From contig NZ_KN708638.1 of assembly GCF_000805335.1 (NCBI RefSeq), positions 783,844 to 817,598 on the forward strand: a stretch of DNA of 33,755 bases, in the 5' to 3' direction. Position numbers and translations under genes: made by a program. Below, one piece after another: positions 7,958 through 16,015 of the stretch. The notes under the pieces were generated by a model. It did no database searches and was not told the DNA's origin. It was given only the letters and a program-made list of their open reading frames with translations. Numbering within the stretch: position 1 is the stretch's first letter; the number at the start of each line of letters is the position of its first letter. Source of the DNA: Streptomyces sp. CT34 (GTDB lineage: Bacteria; Actinomycetota; Actinomycetes; Streptomycetales; Streptomycetaceae).

Positions 7958-8854
7958 GTGACCATGAACCTGGCGTACCTGCCCAGCCCGTCCCAGGGGG
8001 TGTGGCATCTCGGGCCGGTGCCGATCCGCGCGTACGCGCTGTGCATCCTGGCCGGCATCTTCGTCGCCGTATGGCTCACCGGGCGCCGTTGGGAGGCCCG
8101 GGGAGGTCATCGGGACGACATCGCCGACATCGCGGTCTGGGCGGTGCCCTTCGGGGTCCTCGGTGGCCGCCTGTACCACGTGATCACCGACCCGGAGCTG
8201 TACTTCGCCGCCGGCCGGCAGCCGATCCACGCCCTGTACATCTGGGACGGCGGTCTGGGCATTCCCGGTGCGGTGGCGCTCGGCGCGGTGGGTGCCTGGC
8301 TGGGGTGCCGCCGCAAGGGCATCCGGCTGGCCGACTTCGCCGACGCCGCGGCCCCCGGTCTGGTACTGGCCCAGGCGATCGGCCGTTGGGGCAACTACTT
8401 CAACCAGGAGCTGTACGGCCGCCCCACCCACCTGCCGTGGGCGCTGTACATCGACCCGGCGCACCGCCCGGCCGACAGCCCCACGGTCGCCCTGCACCAC
8501 CCGACGTTTCTGTACGAGTCCCTGTGGGACCTGGGCGTGATGGGGCTGCTGCTGTGGCTCTCGGCCCGCTACTACCCTCGGCTCCGGCGCGGCCGGCTCT
8601 TCGCCTGCTATGTGCTCGCCTACACCACGGGGCGTGCCTGGATCGAGGCGCTGCGTATCGATCACGCCAACCACTTCCTGGGCCTGCGCCTGAACGACTA
8701 TGTCTCCCTGGCGCTGTTCCTCGGTGCGCTGGTGTACCTGATCGCCACCCGCCGTCCCAAGCCGGGCGACGACGACGCGCGACCATATGCCGGAGCCCGG
8801 GAAGGAGAGGACGTGCCGGTGGACACCCCGGCGCCCGGCAAGAAGGGCTCGTAA
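7958..8854 (+). CDS. lgt: Prolipoprotein diacylglyceryl transferase
   Basis: Lgt moves a diacylglyceryl group from phosphatidylglycerol to the lipobox cysteine of prelipoproteins, in the cytoplasmic membrane. The 298-residue product begins with the typical actinobacterial SPSQGVWHLGPVPIRAYA. It has the GGRLYHVITD segment (69-78) and the family signature GRWGNYFNQELYG (142-154), with about seven membrane helices and a short polar tail. The start is the GTG at 7958 or the ATG at 7964; neither has a clear ribosome site. Streptomyces often have two lgt genes, one by the trp operon. This one has no trp neighbours and lies beside a MarR regulator and an efflux pump, so it is probably the accessory copy. 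Confidence 0.93.
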   Translation: MTMNLAYLPSPSQGVWHLGPVPIRAYALCILAGIFVAVWLTGRRWEARGGHRDDIADIAVWAVPFGVLGGRLYHVITDPELYFAAGRQPIHALYIWDGGLGIPGAVALGAVGAWLGCRRKGIRLADFADAAAPGLVLAQAIGRWGNYFNQELYGRPTHLPWALYIDPAHRPADSPTVALHHPTFLYESLWDLGVMGLLLWLSARYYPRLRRGRLFACYVLAYTTGRAWIEALRIDHANHFLGLRLNDYVSLALFLGALVYLIATRRPKPGDDDARPYAGAREGEDVPVDTPAPGKKGS

Positions 8855-9013
8855 CGGGTATGGCGGGGCGCCGGGTTGGCCTCCGCGACCGGGCAGCAGC
8901 GGCCGGAGCTAGCGGACCGGCCGCATCGGGGTTGGCGCTCGGCCGGACGTCACGCGCCCACCAGGATCCGCCGGCCACATCACGTCGCTGCGGGCCTTCC
9001 CTGGGCCTTCCGG

Positions 9014-10471
9014 TCACTGAGCGCGCCGTGCCGCGGCGGAGGCGGAGTCCGGTCCCAGCCATGCCGCGGCGGCTGCGACCGCAGACACTCCCACGAGGAT
9101 CGTCGCGGACCACCGGGCCCCGGCTTCGGTCCCGCCGCCGGCTGCCAGATGCAGGGCCAGGGTGACCAGCGCGACTCCCAGTGCGGTGCCCAGGCCGCGG
9201 GTCATGTTGACCAGTCCGCCGCCCGTGCCGGAGGAGTGCGCGGGTATGGCCTCCATGATCATGGTGTTGTTGGCCGGGGTGAAGGTGCCCAGTCCCAGTC
9301 CCGCCAGCGCCAGTATCGGTACCAGTGCCGCGGTGGTCAGCGGGACCACCACGAGCGCTGCCATCGCGAGGCTGAATACGCCGGCCCCCACCAGGCACCG
9401 TTTCGCGTCCGTGAGGGAGTGCGGCAGCAGCCGGTCGCCGCCGGTCGCGGCCAGCGCGAACCCGGCGGGCAACGCCGTGAGAACCGCTCCGGCGGCCAGG
9501 TCCGAGGAGCCCTGTGCCGTCATGACGACCGGCACCAGCACCAGCGGCCCGAACAGCACCAGATAGCCGCTCAGCGCCCCGGTCAGTCCGAACGCCACGG
9601 CCGGTACCCGTAGCAGAGCAAGGTTCAGCAGTGGCGCGACAGTCAGTCGCTGACGGCGGACGAAGCCCCAACCCGCCCCCGCAGCCACGGCGAACAGCAG
9701 CGCCACCGCCCAGGCCGGTACGGGGAGTCCGGAGGCCGCCGACACCCCCAGCAGTGCGCTGGTGGTCGCCACTGTCAGCAGTCCCAGACCGGCCCAGTCG
9801 AAGCGGGCGACGCGGGTGCGGGCCCTGGTCCGCGGGAGCAGATAGTGCCCGCCCACCAGGGCGATCAGCCCGATCGGCACATTCACCCCGAACACCCAGC
9901 GCCAGCCCAACGTGGACACCAGCACGCCGCCCACGGTCGGCCCCAGCGCCAGTCCCAGCGCCTGTGCTGCGGCCTGGACGCCGAGCGCGCGGCGCATCCG
10001 CGCACGCGGCGCGCTGGTCGCCACCAGCGCCACACTGTTGGCCTGCATCATGGCCGCCCCGGCCGCCTGCACGACACGGCAGACGACCAGCGTGACCAGG
10101 GACGGGGCCAGTCCGCACGCCGCGGAGGCCAGCGTGAACACGGCGAATCCGTACAGGTACAGCAGCTTGCGGCCGTGCGCGTCCGCCAGTCGTCCGGCCG
10201 GCACCAGCAATGCCACCAAGGTCAGCAGATACGCCAGCGAAACCCACTCCACCGCCGCCAGCGACGCATGGAACTCGGTACGCAGGCTTCCGTAGGTCAG
10301 CGTGACGATGCTGGCGTCCAGCTGTCCCATGAACGCCCCGAAGCACACCGCGGCCACCGCGAACCACCACGCGTTCGGTCGCGAACGTATCCCGTCCGGG
10401 CGGGCGCGCTCGGTCGTGAGCACGGCCGACCACCGCCTCCTGGAGGGGCGCGGAGTCATACGAGTGGCCAT
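9014..10471 (-). CDS. MFS transporter, DHA2 (EmrB/QacA) type
   Basis: A 485-residue drug:proton antiporter of the 14-helix DHA2 group. After a 30-residue basic cytosolic leader comes helix 1 with FMGQLDASIVTLT (the acidic D1 motif), then RLADAHGRKLLYLYG (motif A) and the antiporter motif C ALGLALGPTVGGVLVS followed by GWRWVFGVNVPIG. The later helices are Ala/Leu-rich up to the C-terminal DSASAAARRAQ. A -10-like TAATCT ends 6 nt before the ATG at 10471, so the transcript may be leaderless. That promoter overlaps the 16-bp sequence also found upstream of lgt and next to the MarR gene, suggesting control by that regulator. The substrate is unknown. Confidence 0.92.
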   Translation of the reverse strand: MATRMTPRPSRRRWSAVLTTERARPDGIRSRPNAWWFAVAAVCFGAFMGQLDASIVTLTYGSLRTEFHASLAAVEWVSLAYLLTLVALLVPAGRLADAHGRKLLYLYGFAVFTLASAACGLAPSLVTLVVCRVVQAAGAAMMQANSVALVATSAPRARMRRALGVQAAAQALGLALGPTVGGVLVSTLGWRWVFGVNVPIGLIALVGGHYLLPRTRARTRVARFDWAGLGLLTVATTSALLGVSAASGLPVPAWAVALLFAVAAGAGWGFVRRQRLTVAPLLNLALLRVPAVAFGLTGALSGYLVLFGPLVLVPVVMTAQGSSDLAAGAVLTALPAGFALAATGGDRLLPHSLTDAKRCLVGAGVFSLAMAALVVVPLTTAALVPILALAGLGLGTFTPANNTMIMEAIPAHSSGTGGGLVNMTRGLGTALGVALVTLALHLAAGGGTEAGARWSATILVGVSAVAAAAAWLGPDSASAAARRAQ

Positions 10472-10477
10472 GACTCC

Positions 10478-10506
10478 AGATTACATCGGACACCGAAATG
10501 TTTTGC
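10478..10506 (-). promoter_or_regulatory. Candidate operator/promoter of the DHA2 transporter gene
   Basis: On the complement: GCAAAA, three bases, TTCGGTGTCCGATGTA (10497-10482), overlapping TAATCT (10483-10478). The ATG is 6 nt after the hexamer, as expected for a leaderless start. The 16-bp core is identical to 7886-7901. Confidence 0.55.
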
Positions 10507-10533
10507 TACCGTCTTATATCGAGAGGAGCGTCT

Positions 10534-10650
10534 GTGGGCGTCGAGCAGGCCATGGCAGGAAGCGCCGTAGCCATGCGTAGCGCGCCGACGCGGTTCGGTG
10601 CGGCGGCGGGGGCGCGGGAGGCGGACGAGACGGTGATCGTTGGCGAGTGA
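10534..10650 (+). CDS. Possible small ORF (38 aa) divergent from the transporter
   Basis: The GTG at 10534 follows GAGAGGAG (10521-10528) at good spacing. The frame encodes 38 residues, rich in Ala and Gly, with G/C at roughly four of five third positions. No family is recognised. It shares the 10478-10506 control region with the transporter gene, so it could be a small regulated protein or the remnant of a longer divergent gene. Evidence is limited to the ribosome site, codon use and position. Confidence 0.3.
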   Translation: MGVEQAMAGSAVAMRSAPTRFGAAAGAREADETVIVGE

Positions 10651-10699
10651 GAGTGAGGCAGCGCACGCCGAGGGGCATGGGTGTCGGCCGATGTCTCCC

Positions 10700-11695
10700 T
10701 CAAGATCCCATGAGTTGGGCGAATCGCCGGCTGTCGATGTTGCCTCCGGAGGCGATGAGGCCGATCCTGCGAGGTGGGTTGGGGACGCGGCCGGCGAGAG
10801 GTGGGTTGGGAACGCGGCCGGCGAGGAGGGCGGCCAGGGCCGTTGCGCCGCTCGGTTCGAGGACGATCTTCAGGCGCTCGAAGGCGAACCGTATGGCGTC
10901 GCGGATGTCGTCATCGCTGACCAGGGCGATGTCGTCGACCAGGCGCTGGTTGACGACGAAGGTGATCTCACCGGGCGTGGAGATGGCCTGCCCGTCGGCG
11001 ATGGTGCGGGGAACGGGGATCTCGATGCGTTCGCCTGCTTCCAGGGAGCGCTTGGTGTCGTCGGCGTTGACCGGCTCGACCCCGATGACCTGGATGCCAG
11101 GGTGCAGTGCCTTGGCCGCGGTGGCACTGCCGGCGATGAGACCACCGCCGCCGACAGGCACGATCAGGGCATCGAGTGCGCCGGTCTCCTCGAAGAGTTC
11201 GAGGGCCGCGGTGCCCTGGCCGGCGATGACATGCGGGTGGTCGTAGGGCGGGATCAGGGCCAGGCCGCGGTCTGCGGCCAGGGCCTGCCCGAGCGCCGTA
11301 CGGTCTTGGGTGTAGCGGTCGTAGGTGACAACTTCCGCGCCGTATCCGGCCGTTGCCTCCCGCTTGGAGCGAGGGGCGTCCTCGGGCATCAGCACCACGA
11401 CGCCGGTGCCCAGTTCCCGGGCGGCCAGGGCGGTGGCCTGTGCGTGGTTCCCGGAGGAGTAGGCGGCGATGCCCTGGGCCAACTGTTCAGGAGGGAGTTG
11501 GGCCACGGCGTTGTAGGCGCCGCGGAACTTGAAGGCGCCGGCGCGCTGGAAGTTCTCGCACTTGATGAACACCTCGGCTCCCACCAGGGAGTTGAGAGTG
11601 CGGGAGGTGAGCACGGGGGTGCGGTGGGCGATGCCTTGCAGGCGTGTGGCGGCCTCGCGGACGTCGTCGAAGGTAATGGGCAGGTCAGCAGGCAC
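10700..11695 (-). CDS. PLP-dependent serine/threonine dehydratase
   Basis: The start is the GTG at 11695-11693, preceded by GAGGA at 6-nt spacing; upstream in-frame sequence is unconserved. The 331-residue fold type II enzyme has the PLP lysine Lys56 in GAFKFRGA, the substrate loop SSGNHAQ (80-86) and the phosphate-binding GGGGL (182-186). There is no C-terminal ACT regulatory domain, so it resembles catabolic threonine dehydratases, serine racemases and hydroxyaspartate lyases rather than IlvA. It would deaminate Ser/Thr or a related hydroxy-amino acid to a keto acid. It lies downstream of, and is probably controlled by, the DauR-like regulator on the same strand. Residues 291-308 are a doubled nonapeptide. 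Confidence 0.9.
   Translation of the reverse strand: MPADLPITFDDVREAATRLQGIAHRTPVLTSRTLNSLVGAEVFIKCENFQRAGAFKFRGAYNAVAQLPPEQLAQGIAAYSSGNHAQATALAARELGTGVVVLMPEDAPRSKREATAGYGAEVVTYDRYTQDRTALGQALAADRGLALIPPYDHPHVIAGQGTAALELFEETGALDALIVPVGGGGLIAGSATAAKALHPGIQVIGVEPVNADDTKRSLEAGERIEIPVPRTIADGQAISTPGEITFVVNQRLVDDIALVSDDDIRDAIRFAFERLKIVLEPSGATALAALLAGRVPNPPLAGRVPNPPRRIGLIASGGNIDSRRFAQLMGS
10771..10824. repeat. 27-bp in-frame tandem duplication in the dehydratase gene
   Basis: Two adjacent 27-bp copies (10771-10797 and 10798-10824) differ at one base and encode LAGRVPNPP twice, near the C-terminus between the PSGATALAALLAG helix and the IGLIASGGN strand. Confidence 0.85.
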
Positions 11696-11918
11696 AGTGC
11701 GTCCTCGCGTGGATCGGGGGTGGGGTTCGGGGCCGGCCGGCGTCGGACGGGGGCCGGGAGCGAATCCGTGCGCGACAAGACTGGGGAAGGCGGCGCCCTC
11801 CACCGACGCGGCGAACGCGGCGCGCGCCGCTTCGAGCGCAAGGATCCCGGCCACCGCCACCGCTGGTAGCGGCGCGTGAAGTCGGTCCCTTGCCAACGTC
11901 GCTCATACCCGCGCTCAT

Positions 11919-12641
11919 TCACCTGGCGTAGTTGTAGACGGTCGCCCGGGACACGCCGAGCAGGTCCGCGATGGTCTGTGCGGCGTCGCGCGAGTCGAAG
12001 TAGCCGTCCCGGCGCAGCTGTTGTACGAGCGCCTTCTTGTCGGACCGGCTCAGCGACCTGGGGGTTCCGGCGCGCTCCGCGGCGCGGGCCTCGACCGCCT
12101 GGCGCAGCTCACGTGCGTTGCGGTCCCGCAGCGTCTCCAGAGGCTGCTCACGGTGTTGGGTCTCCGTGGCCATGAGGTTCGACAGCGCCAGCGTCACCGG
12201 CGACAACACGGACACATCGAGGTTCAGGCAGAGTGCCGCGATGTACTCGCCCGCGGCGTTCTTGATGCCGATCGAGGTGCTCTTCGCTGGACGTCCGTCG
12301 GGGAACTGGTTCGGGTAGTTCTGAACGACGCTGGGGTAATGCGGATCGTGGATGCGCAACAGGCCCAACTCGGTTACGGAATCCCCTACCTGACGCCCGG
12401 ACAGGTTGTTCTCGATCGCTCTGACGGCATGCTCAGGGTTGCGGAGGTCGTGCAGGACCACCTCGCACAGTCCCGGAAACATCCGGCCCAGAGCGACGGC
12501 GATCTTCTCGGCTTCCCGGATCAGATGCTCGTCGGCGTCGGCGGCGGAATCGGCCACAGCCCCGGGCGTGGGGGCGGAATCGGCGTCGGACGCGGCGTCA
12601 GAGCTTGCGCCCTGTCCCTCGCCGCCTGAGACGTGACCCAT
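11919..12641 (-). CDS. DauR/YheO-type transcriptional regulator
   Basis: The ATG at 12641 follows AGGAGG. The 240-residue protein has an Asp/Ala/Ser-rich N-terminal leader (about 1-38). Next is a YheO-like PAS domain (about 40-150: GRMFPGLCEVVLHDLRNPEHAVRAIENN ... SIGIKNAAGEYIAALCLNLDVS). It ends in a DNA-binding helix-turn-helix of the HTH_22 type (RDAAQTIADLLGVSRATVYNYAR). In Pseudomonas DauR controls D-arginine use; other members sit beside amino-acid catabolic enzymes. Here the next gene on the strand encodes a serine/threonine dehydratase 223 bp downstream, which suggests that it senses an amino acid or derivative and controls that gene. Several palindromes upstream (12700-12774) are candidate binding sites. 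Confidence 0.88.
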   Translation of the reverse strand: MGHVSGGEGQGASSDAASDADSAPTPGAVADSAADADEHLIREAEKIAVALGRMFPGLCEVVLHDLRNPEHAVRAIENNLSGRQVGDSVTELGLLRIHDPHYPSVVQNYPNQFPDGRPAKSTSIGIKNAAGEYIAALCLNLDVSVLSPVTLALSNLMATETQHREQPLETLRDRNARELRQAVEARAAERAGTPRSLSRSDKKALVQQLRRDGYFDSRDAAQTIADLLGVSRATVYNYAR

Positions 12642-13116
12642 GGTGTTCCTCCTGTCGGCTCCGATGCAGCGGGGTCCGCAGCGCTCGGAGGTGCGCCGCC
12701 TGTACAGAGTTTGGATTTTCTATCCATCTCTGGACAGAGAGGCTAATCACGTGAGTCGTCTGTTGTCCAGGACAGCGCGCGACGATCCGGGGATCGCCAT
12801 CTGGTTCGCGAACCCGACCGCCCTGTCCACGAGTTCAGCTCAGTCTTCTGCCAGCTGGGGCGAGGACGGGCTGACATGTCGCCCCGATTTCGGGGATCAT
12901 CCGGCAACTTCGGCCCGATGCGATGACGACGAAACGTGCCGAGGAATCGCGGGATCGCGTCGGCCGATACGCCAGTCAGCCACGGTTGCCGTTGCGCGCC
13001 GGGCAGTTGCTGGGCTGTTGGGGTGGTAGCGCGGTGCGATCAATGTCATCCGGGTTTCCGCGAACACATCCGGCGATATCGCTCCCCATGACACACCCCC
13101 TACAGGAAGGAATCAC
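12642..13116. other. Intergenic region with regulatory repeats
   Basis: I see no convincing gene. The left part carries the promoter and palindromes of the DauR-like gene. The right part leads to the small secreted protein at 13117, whose ribosome site AGGAAGG lies just upstream of its ATG. Confidence 0.5.
12700..12774. promoter_or_regulatory. Palindrome cluster upstream of the DauR-like gene
   Basis: CTGTACAGAG (12700-12709) and CTGGACAGAG (12730-12739) are direct repeats exactly 30 bp apart, about three helical turns. The first contains the perfect palindrome CTGTACAG. The second lies in TCTCTG-GA-CAGAGA (12727-12740). Between them is TGGAT-TTTCT-ATCCA (12712-12726). A fourth element, TGTCC-A-GGACA, is at 12764-12774. 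Confidence 0.5.
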
Positions 13117-13338
13117 ATGCGTATCCGTACCGCTGTGGCCGCCACCGCTGTCGCCGTCCTCGCCGTCCTCGGCACGGCGGGTGCTGCCGCCGCCGACGGC
13201 GAACCAGGCGACATGTCCGGCACCTCGGGCATGGGAGCCGACACGTCCAAGGGAACGGGCAACCCCCCGGCCATGGGGTCGGACAACTACACGGCCAACA
13301 ATCCCCGGCAGCTGTTCGGCCTGCCCGCTGACCGTTGA
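13117..13338 (+). CDS. Small secreted protein, Met/Gly/Ser-rich (73 aa)
   Basis: The ATG at 13117 follows AGGAAGG. Residues 1-26 are a signal peptide (MRIRTAVAATAVAVLAVLG ... AAA-D). The mature chain of about 47 residues has no cysteine and is rich in Gly, Ser, Asn, Asp and Met (GDMSGTSGMGADTS, PAMGSDNYTANN). It ends in a more ordered-looking NPRQLFGLPADR. The start and the GDMS segment resemble the secreted protein encoded at 30180-30479 (MRMRT..., SGDMSVGNQNMS), so the two may be paralogues. No function is known. It is followed by a strong hairpin and stands alone. Confidence 0.7.
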   Translation: MRIRTAVAATAVAVLAVLGTAGAAAADGEPGDMSGTSGMGADTSKGTGNPPAMGSDNYTANNPRQLFGLPADR

Positions 13339-13833
13339 TGCCCCGCTGACCCGGTCGACGGCGACTGGGGCAGCCCGGCGCCGAGGCCAACTCGTGGGAA
13401 TCGCTCCGGTTGGCCCGCGCCGCCCAGGGCCCGGCGAGACCGTTACCCGCCGGGCCCTGGCCGAAGACTTCGGCACCGCAGGTCTTGCGGCCGAACTCGT
13501 GCCAGGCCGGCGAAACCGGCTTCCCAGGGCAAGAAAGCCCTGGTCGAGAGGCATCGGGCGGATGGTTCTCCTCCCACCGAACGGGCGGTTCAGCGCGATG
13601 GGTGGGGCGGCCGTGCCCATGCCCGTGATCCGGATCGTCAGCGGCTGAACGGCCTCGGACGGCGGCCCTGCCCCATCCCACAAAGGACGTACAAAGAACG
13701 TCGCGCAACGGGGCACGGCATGACGCGTCGGAACTGCTCCGGCACATTCCCGAACGGCCTGTCGCGCCAGGGGACAAGGAGCCGGTAAAGCGTCCCGCCC
13801 TGCTCCGGGGCGACGGAGCTGGATGATGGTGCC
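13339..13833. other. Intergenic region with hairpins
   Basis: No gene is called. Besides the terminator at 13424-13460 there are two smaller hairpins: GCCGG-CGAAA-CCGGC (13506-13520) and CCAGGGC-AAGAAA-GCCCTGG (13524-13543). Open frames on both strands here lack domains and typical codon use. Confidence 0.45.
13424..13460. terminator. Hairpin terminator after the small secreted protein gene
   Basis: A perfect 13-bp stem (CCAGGGCCCGGCG paired with CGCCGGGCCCTGG) around an 11-nt loop, 86 nt after the stop at 13338. Confidence 0.65.
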
Positions 13834-14550
13834 ATGACGAGTGCGGACATAGCCATGGTGACGGGTGCCAGCCAAGGGATCGGACGGGAGGTGGCCCGTC
13901 AACTCGCGGCTGCGGGAGCGGTGGTGTATCTCGGAGCGCGGGACCCGGAACGGGGCCGTGCGGTCGCGCGCGAGCTGTCGGCCGGTGCGGGCGACGTGCG
14001 GTTCGCGGCCCTCGACGTGACGGACCGGTCCCAGGTCGACGCGCTGGCAGAGCGGATCGAAGCCGAGTACGGCAGGCTCGATGTGCTGGTCAACAACGCC
14101 GGCATCGGCGGCACCCGCCCCGCGGTGGAGGAGACCACCGCCGACGACTTCGCCGACGTCATGGACGTCAACCTCCTCGGCGCGGTCCGAACTACCCACG
14201 CCCTGCTGCCGATTCTGCACAAGTCCAAGCGACCGCGCATCGTCAATGTGACGAGCGGCCGGGGATCGTTCTCCGTCAACGACGACCCCGAGCGCATGGA
14301 GTCCCAACTGCACGGACTGGTCTACCCGGTCTCGAAGACGGCCCTCAACATGCTCACTTACCAGTACGCCCGCGCTCTGCCGGGCTTTCTGATCAATGCG
14401 GTCGATCCCGGTTTCACGGCGACCGCACTCAACAACCACACCGGCACCAGTACGGCCGCACAGAGCGCCGCGACGATCGTGCGACTGGCCCTGACGGCCG
14501 ACGGGCCCAGCGGACGGCTCTTCGACTCGACCGGCGAGGTGGGCTGGTAG
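13834..14550 (+). CDS. Short-chain dehydrogenase/reductase (SDR)
   Basis: This 238-residue classical SDR has the coenzyme motif TGASQGIG (10-17), LDVTD at about 60-64, NNAG (87-90) and the catalytic Ser141, Tyr164 and Lys168 (YPVSK). The GARDPERG segment after strand 2 includes basic residues that favour NADP(H). It is related to the carbonyl-reductase-like SDR group (VNLLGAVRTTHALLPIL). It is soluble, and the substrate is unknown. The start is the ATG at 13834 after a weak GGAGCTGG. It is monocistronic and ends 46 bp before a strong bidirectional hairpin shared with the convergent protease gene. Confidence 0.9.
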   Translation: MTSADIAMVTGASQGIGREVARQLAAAGAVVYLGARDPERGRAVARELSAGAGDVRFAALDVTDRSQVDALAERIEAEYGRLDVLVNNAGIGGTRPAVEETTADDFADVMDVNLLGAVRTTHALLPILHKSKRPRIVNVTSGRGSFSVNDDPERMESQLHGLVYPVSKTALNMLTYQYARALPGFLINAVDPGFTATALNNHTGTSTAAQSAATIVRLALTADGPSGRLFDSTGEVGW

Positions 14551-14596
14551 GGCCGGGATTCCCAGTCGACCGCGCGCCCACGGTTCGCCGTTGCGT

Positions 14597-14636
14597 GTCA
14601 CAGTCCGGTGGCCTTCGAGGGCCACCGGACTGTGAC
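14597..14636. terminator. Bidirectional terminator between convergent genes
   Basis: A 17-bp perfect stem, GTCACAGTCCGGTGGCC with its complement, around the loop TTCGAG. It lies between the SDR stop (14550) and the S53 protease stop (14729). Confidence 0.85.
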
Positions 14637-14728
14637 GGTCGGTTGTGGCGGTCGGCGACGTGACGGCTTACCGCGTCAGTGCCTGCTCACGGCACTCACG
14701 TCGTCTCGCACCGTTGCTGCCTGCCATC

Positions 14729-16015
14729 TCACTGTGTGAAGGCCGCAGTGCCGTTCGGGGTGCCGAGGCCGGTCGGGCCGTCGTATCCGGGGCCCGCAGT
14801 GCAGAGGTACGAGGGGGAGCAGGTGCCGTTGGCGCCGGAGGTGACGTCGTTCAACGCGGTGGAGTGGCTGTACGGGTACGAGGCCGGGTTGTCGGACGAA
14901 CCCGGGGTGCCGGCCAGGGCGTAGACGCCGGCGATGAACGGGGCCGAAGCACTGGTGCCGCCGTAGACGTTCCAGCCGCTGGCCTGGTAAGTGTCGTAGA
15001 CCGCGAGGCCGGTGGCGGGGTCGGCGACCGAGGCGACGTCCGCGACGGTGCGGTTGCTGCAGCCGGTGTCCTGCTGCCAGGAAGGCTTGCTGTCGTACTG
15101 GGAGCAGCCGGAGCCTGCGCCGTTACCACCTGCGCTGGAGCCCCAGACGGTCTCGGACCAGCCGCGGGCGCTGCTGTCCTGCTGGAGCGAGGTGCCGCCG
15201 ACCGCGGTGACGTACTGCGACGCCGCCGGGTACTCGACGCCGTAGCCGCTGTCACCGGAGCTGACGGTGATGGCGACACCCGGGTGGTTGAAGTACTTCT
15301 CGTCGGACGCGGGGTCGGTGGAGTCCTCGGAGCCGCCGTAGCTGTTGGAGACGTACTTGGCGCCCATGGTGACCGCGCGGTTCACCGCGGTCCCCAGGTC
15401 GTCCATGCTGGCGCTGTTCGCCTCGACCAGCAGGATGTGGCACGACGGGCAGGCCGCGCTCACCATGTCCACGTCGAGGGATATCTCGCCGGCCCAACCC
15501 GCGTCAGGAGCCGGGTAGTTGGTGCCGCCGTTCTGGTCGACCTTCTGGAAGCAGCCGTTGGCGGTGCTGCACTCGGGCAGCCCGTACTGGGCGCGGTAAG
15601 TCGCGAGGTCCTGTTCGGCGTTGGGGTCATCGTTGGCATCGATGATCGCCACGGTCTGGCCGCTGCCGCCCGACTGGGGAAGGTTGTACGCGCTCTGCAG
15701 GTCACTGGGGCCGTAGCCGGAGGGGGCGGAGTCCGGCCCCACGGACAGCTGCTGTTTGATGTCTGTGCGGGCCACCGCGTTGCACGCCATGTAGCCGGGC
15801 TCCGACGGGTGGGAGCACAAATGACGGATGTGGACCTTGGTGCTGGCCGCGGACGAGGCGGGGGACGCGTGGGTTGCCGACGCCGCCGCGGCACTGGACG
15901 GGCCGGCGGCGACCACACCGCCGATGACGAGGGTTGTCGCCGACAGCAGGACCGGGACGGCGCGGTGCGCCAGTCCTCTCGTGCGGTCGGATCTGCCCTT
16001 TCGTAGAGAACGCAT
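14729..16015 (-). CDS. Secreted S53 family (sedolisin) serine-carboxyl peptidase
   Basis: The 428-residue protein starts at the ATG at 16015, with GGAGG upstream. Residues 1-45 form a long Streptomyces signal peptide. The catalytic set of S53 is visible: Glu177 and Asp181 in GEISLDVDMV, the oxyanion Asp255 in SSGDSGYG, and Ser355 in GGTSASAPF. A C-terminal DVTSG (390-394) and a final YDGPTGLGTPNG fit the calcium site and end of the fold. It would be an exported endopeptidase, usually active at acidic pH. The N-terminal stretch before the catalytic domain is only about 60 residues after signal cleavage, too short for the usual pro-kumamolisin activation domain. Several cysteines suggest disulfides. 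Confidence 0.93.
   Translation of the reverse strand: MRSLRKGRSDRTRGLAHRAVPVLLSATTLVIGGVVAAGPSSAAAASATHASPASSAASTKVHIRHLCSHPSEPGYMACNAVARTDIKQQLSVGPDSAPSGYGPSDLQSAYNLPQSGGSGQTVAIIDANDDPNAEQDLATYRAQYGLPECSTANGCFQKVDQNGGTNYPAPDAGWAGEISLDVDMVSAACPSCHILLVEANSASMDDLGTAVNRAVTMGAKYVSNSYGGSEDSTDPASDEKYFNHPGVAITVSSGDSGYGVEYPAASQYVTAVGGTSLQQDSSARGWSETVWGSSAGGNGAGSGCSQYDSKPSWQQDTGCSNRTVADVASVADPATGLAVYDTYQASGWNVYGGTSASAPFIAGVYALAGTPGSSDNPASYPYSHSTALNDVTSGANGTCSPSYLCTAGPGYDGPTGLGTPNGTAAFTQ

Noticed and set aside
14645..16006. A 453-residue open frame on the + strand
   Set aside because: It is the complement of the S53 protease, which has all catalytic motifs; the + frame is Val/Gly/Arg-rich without any domain.
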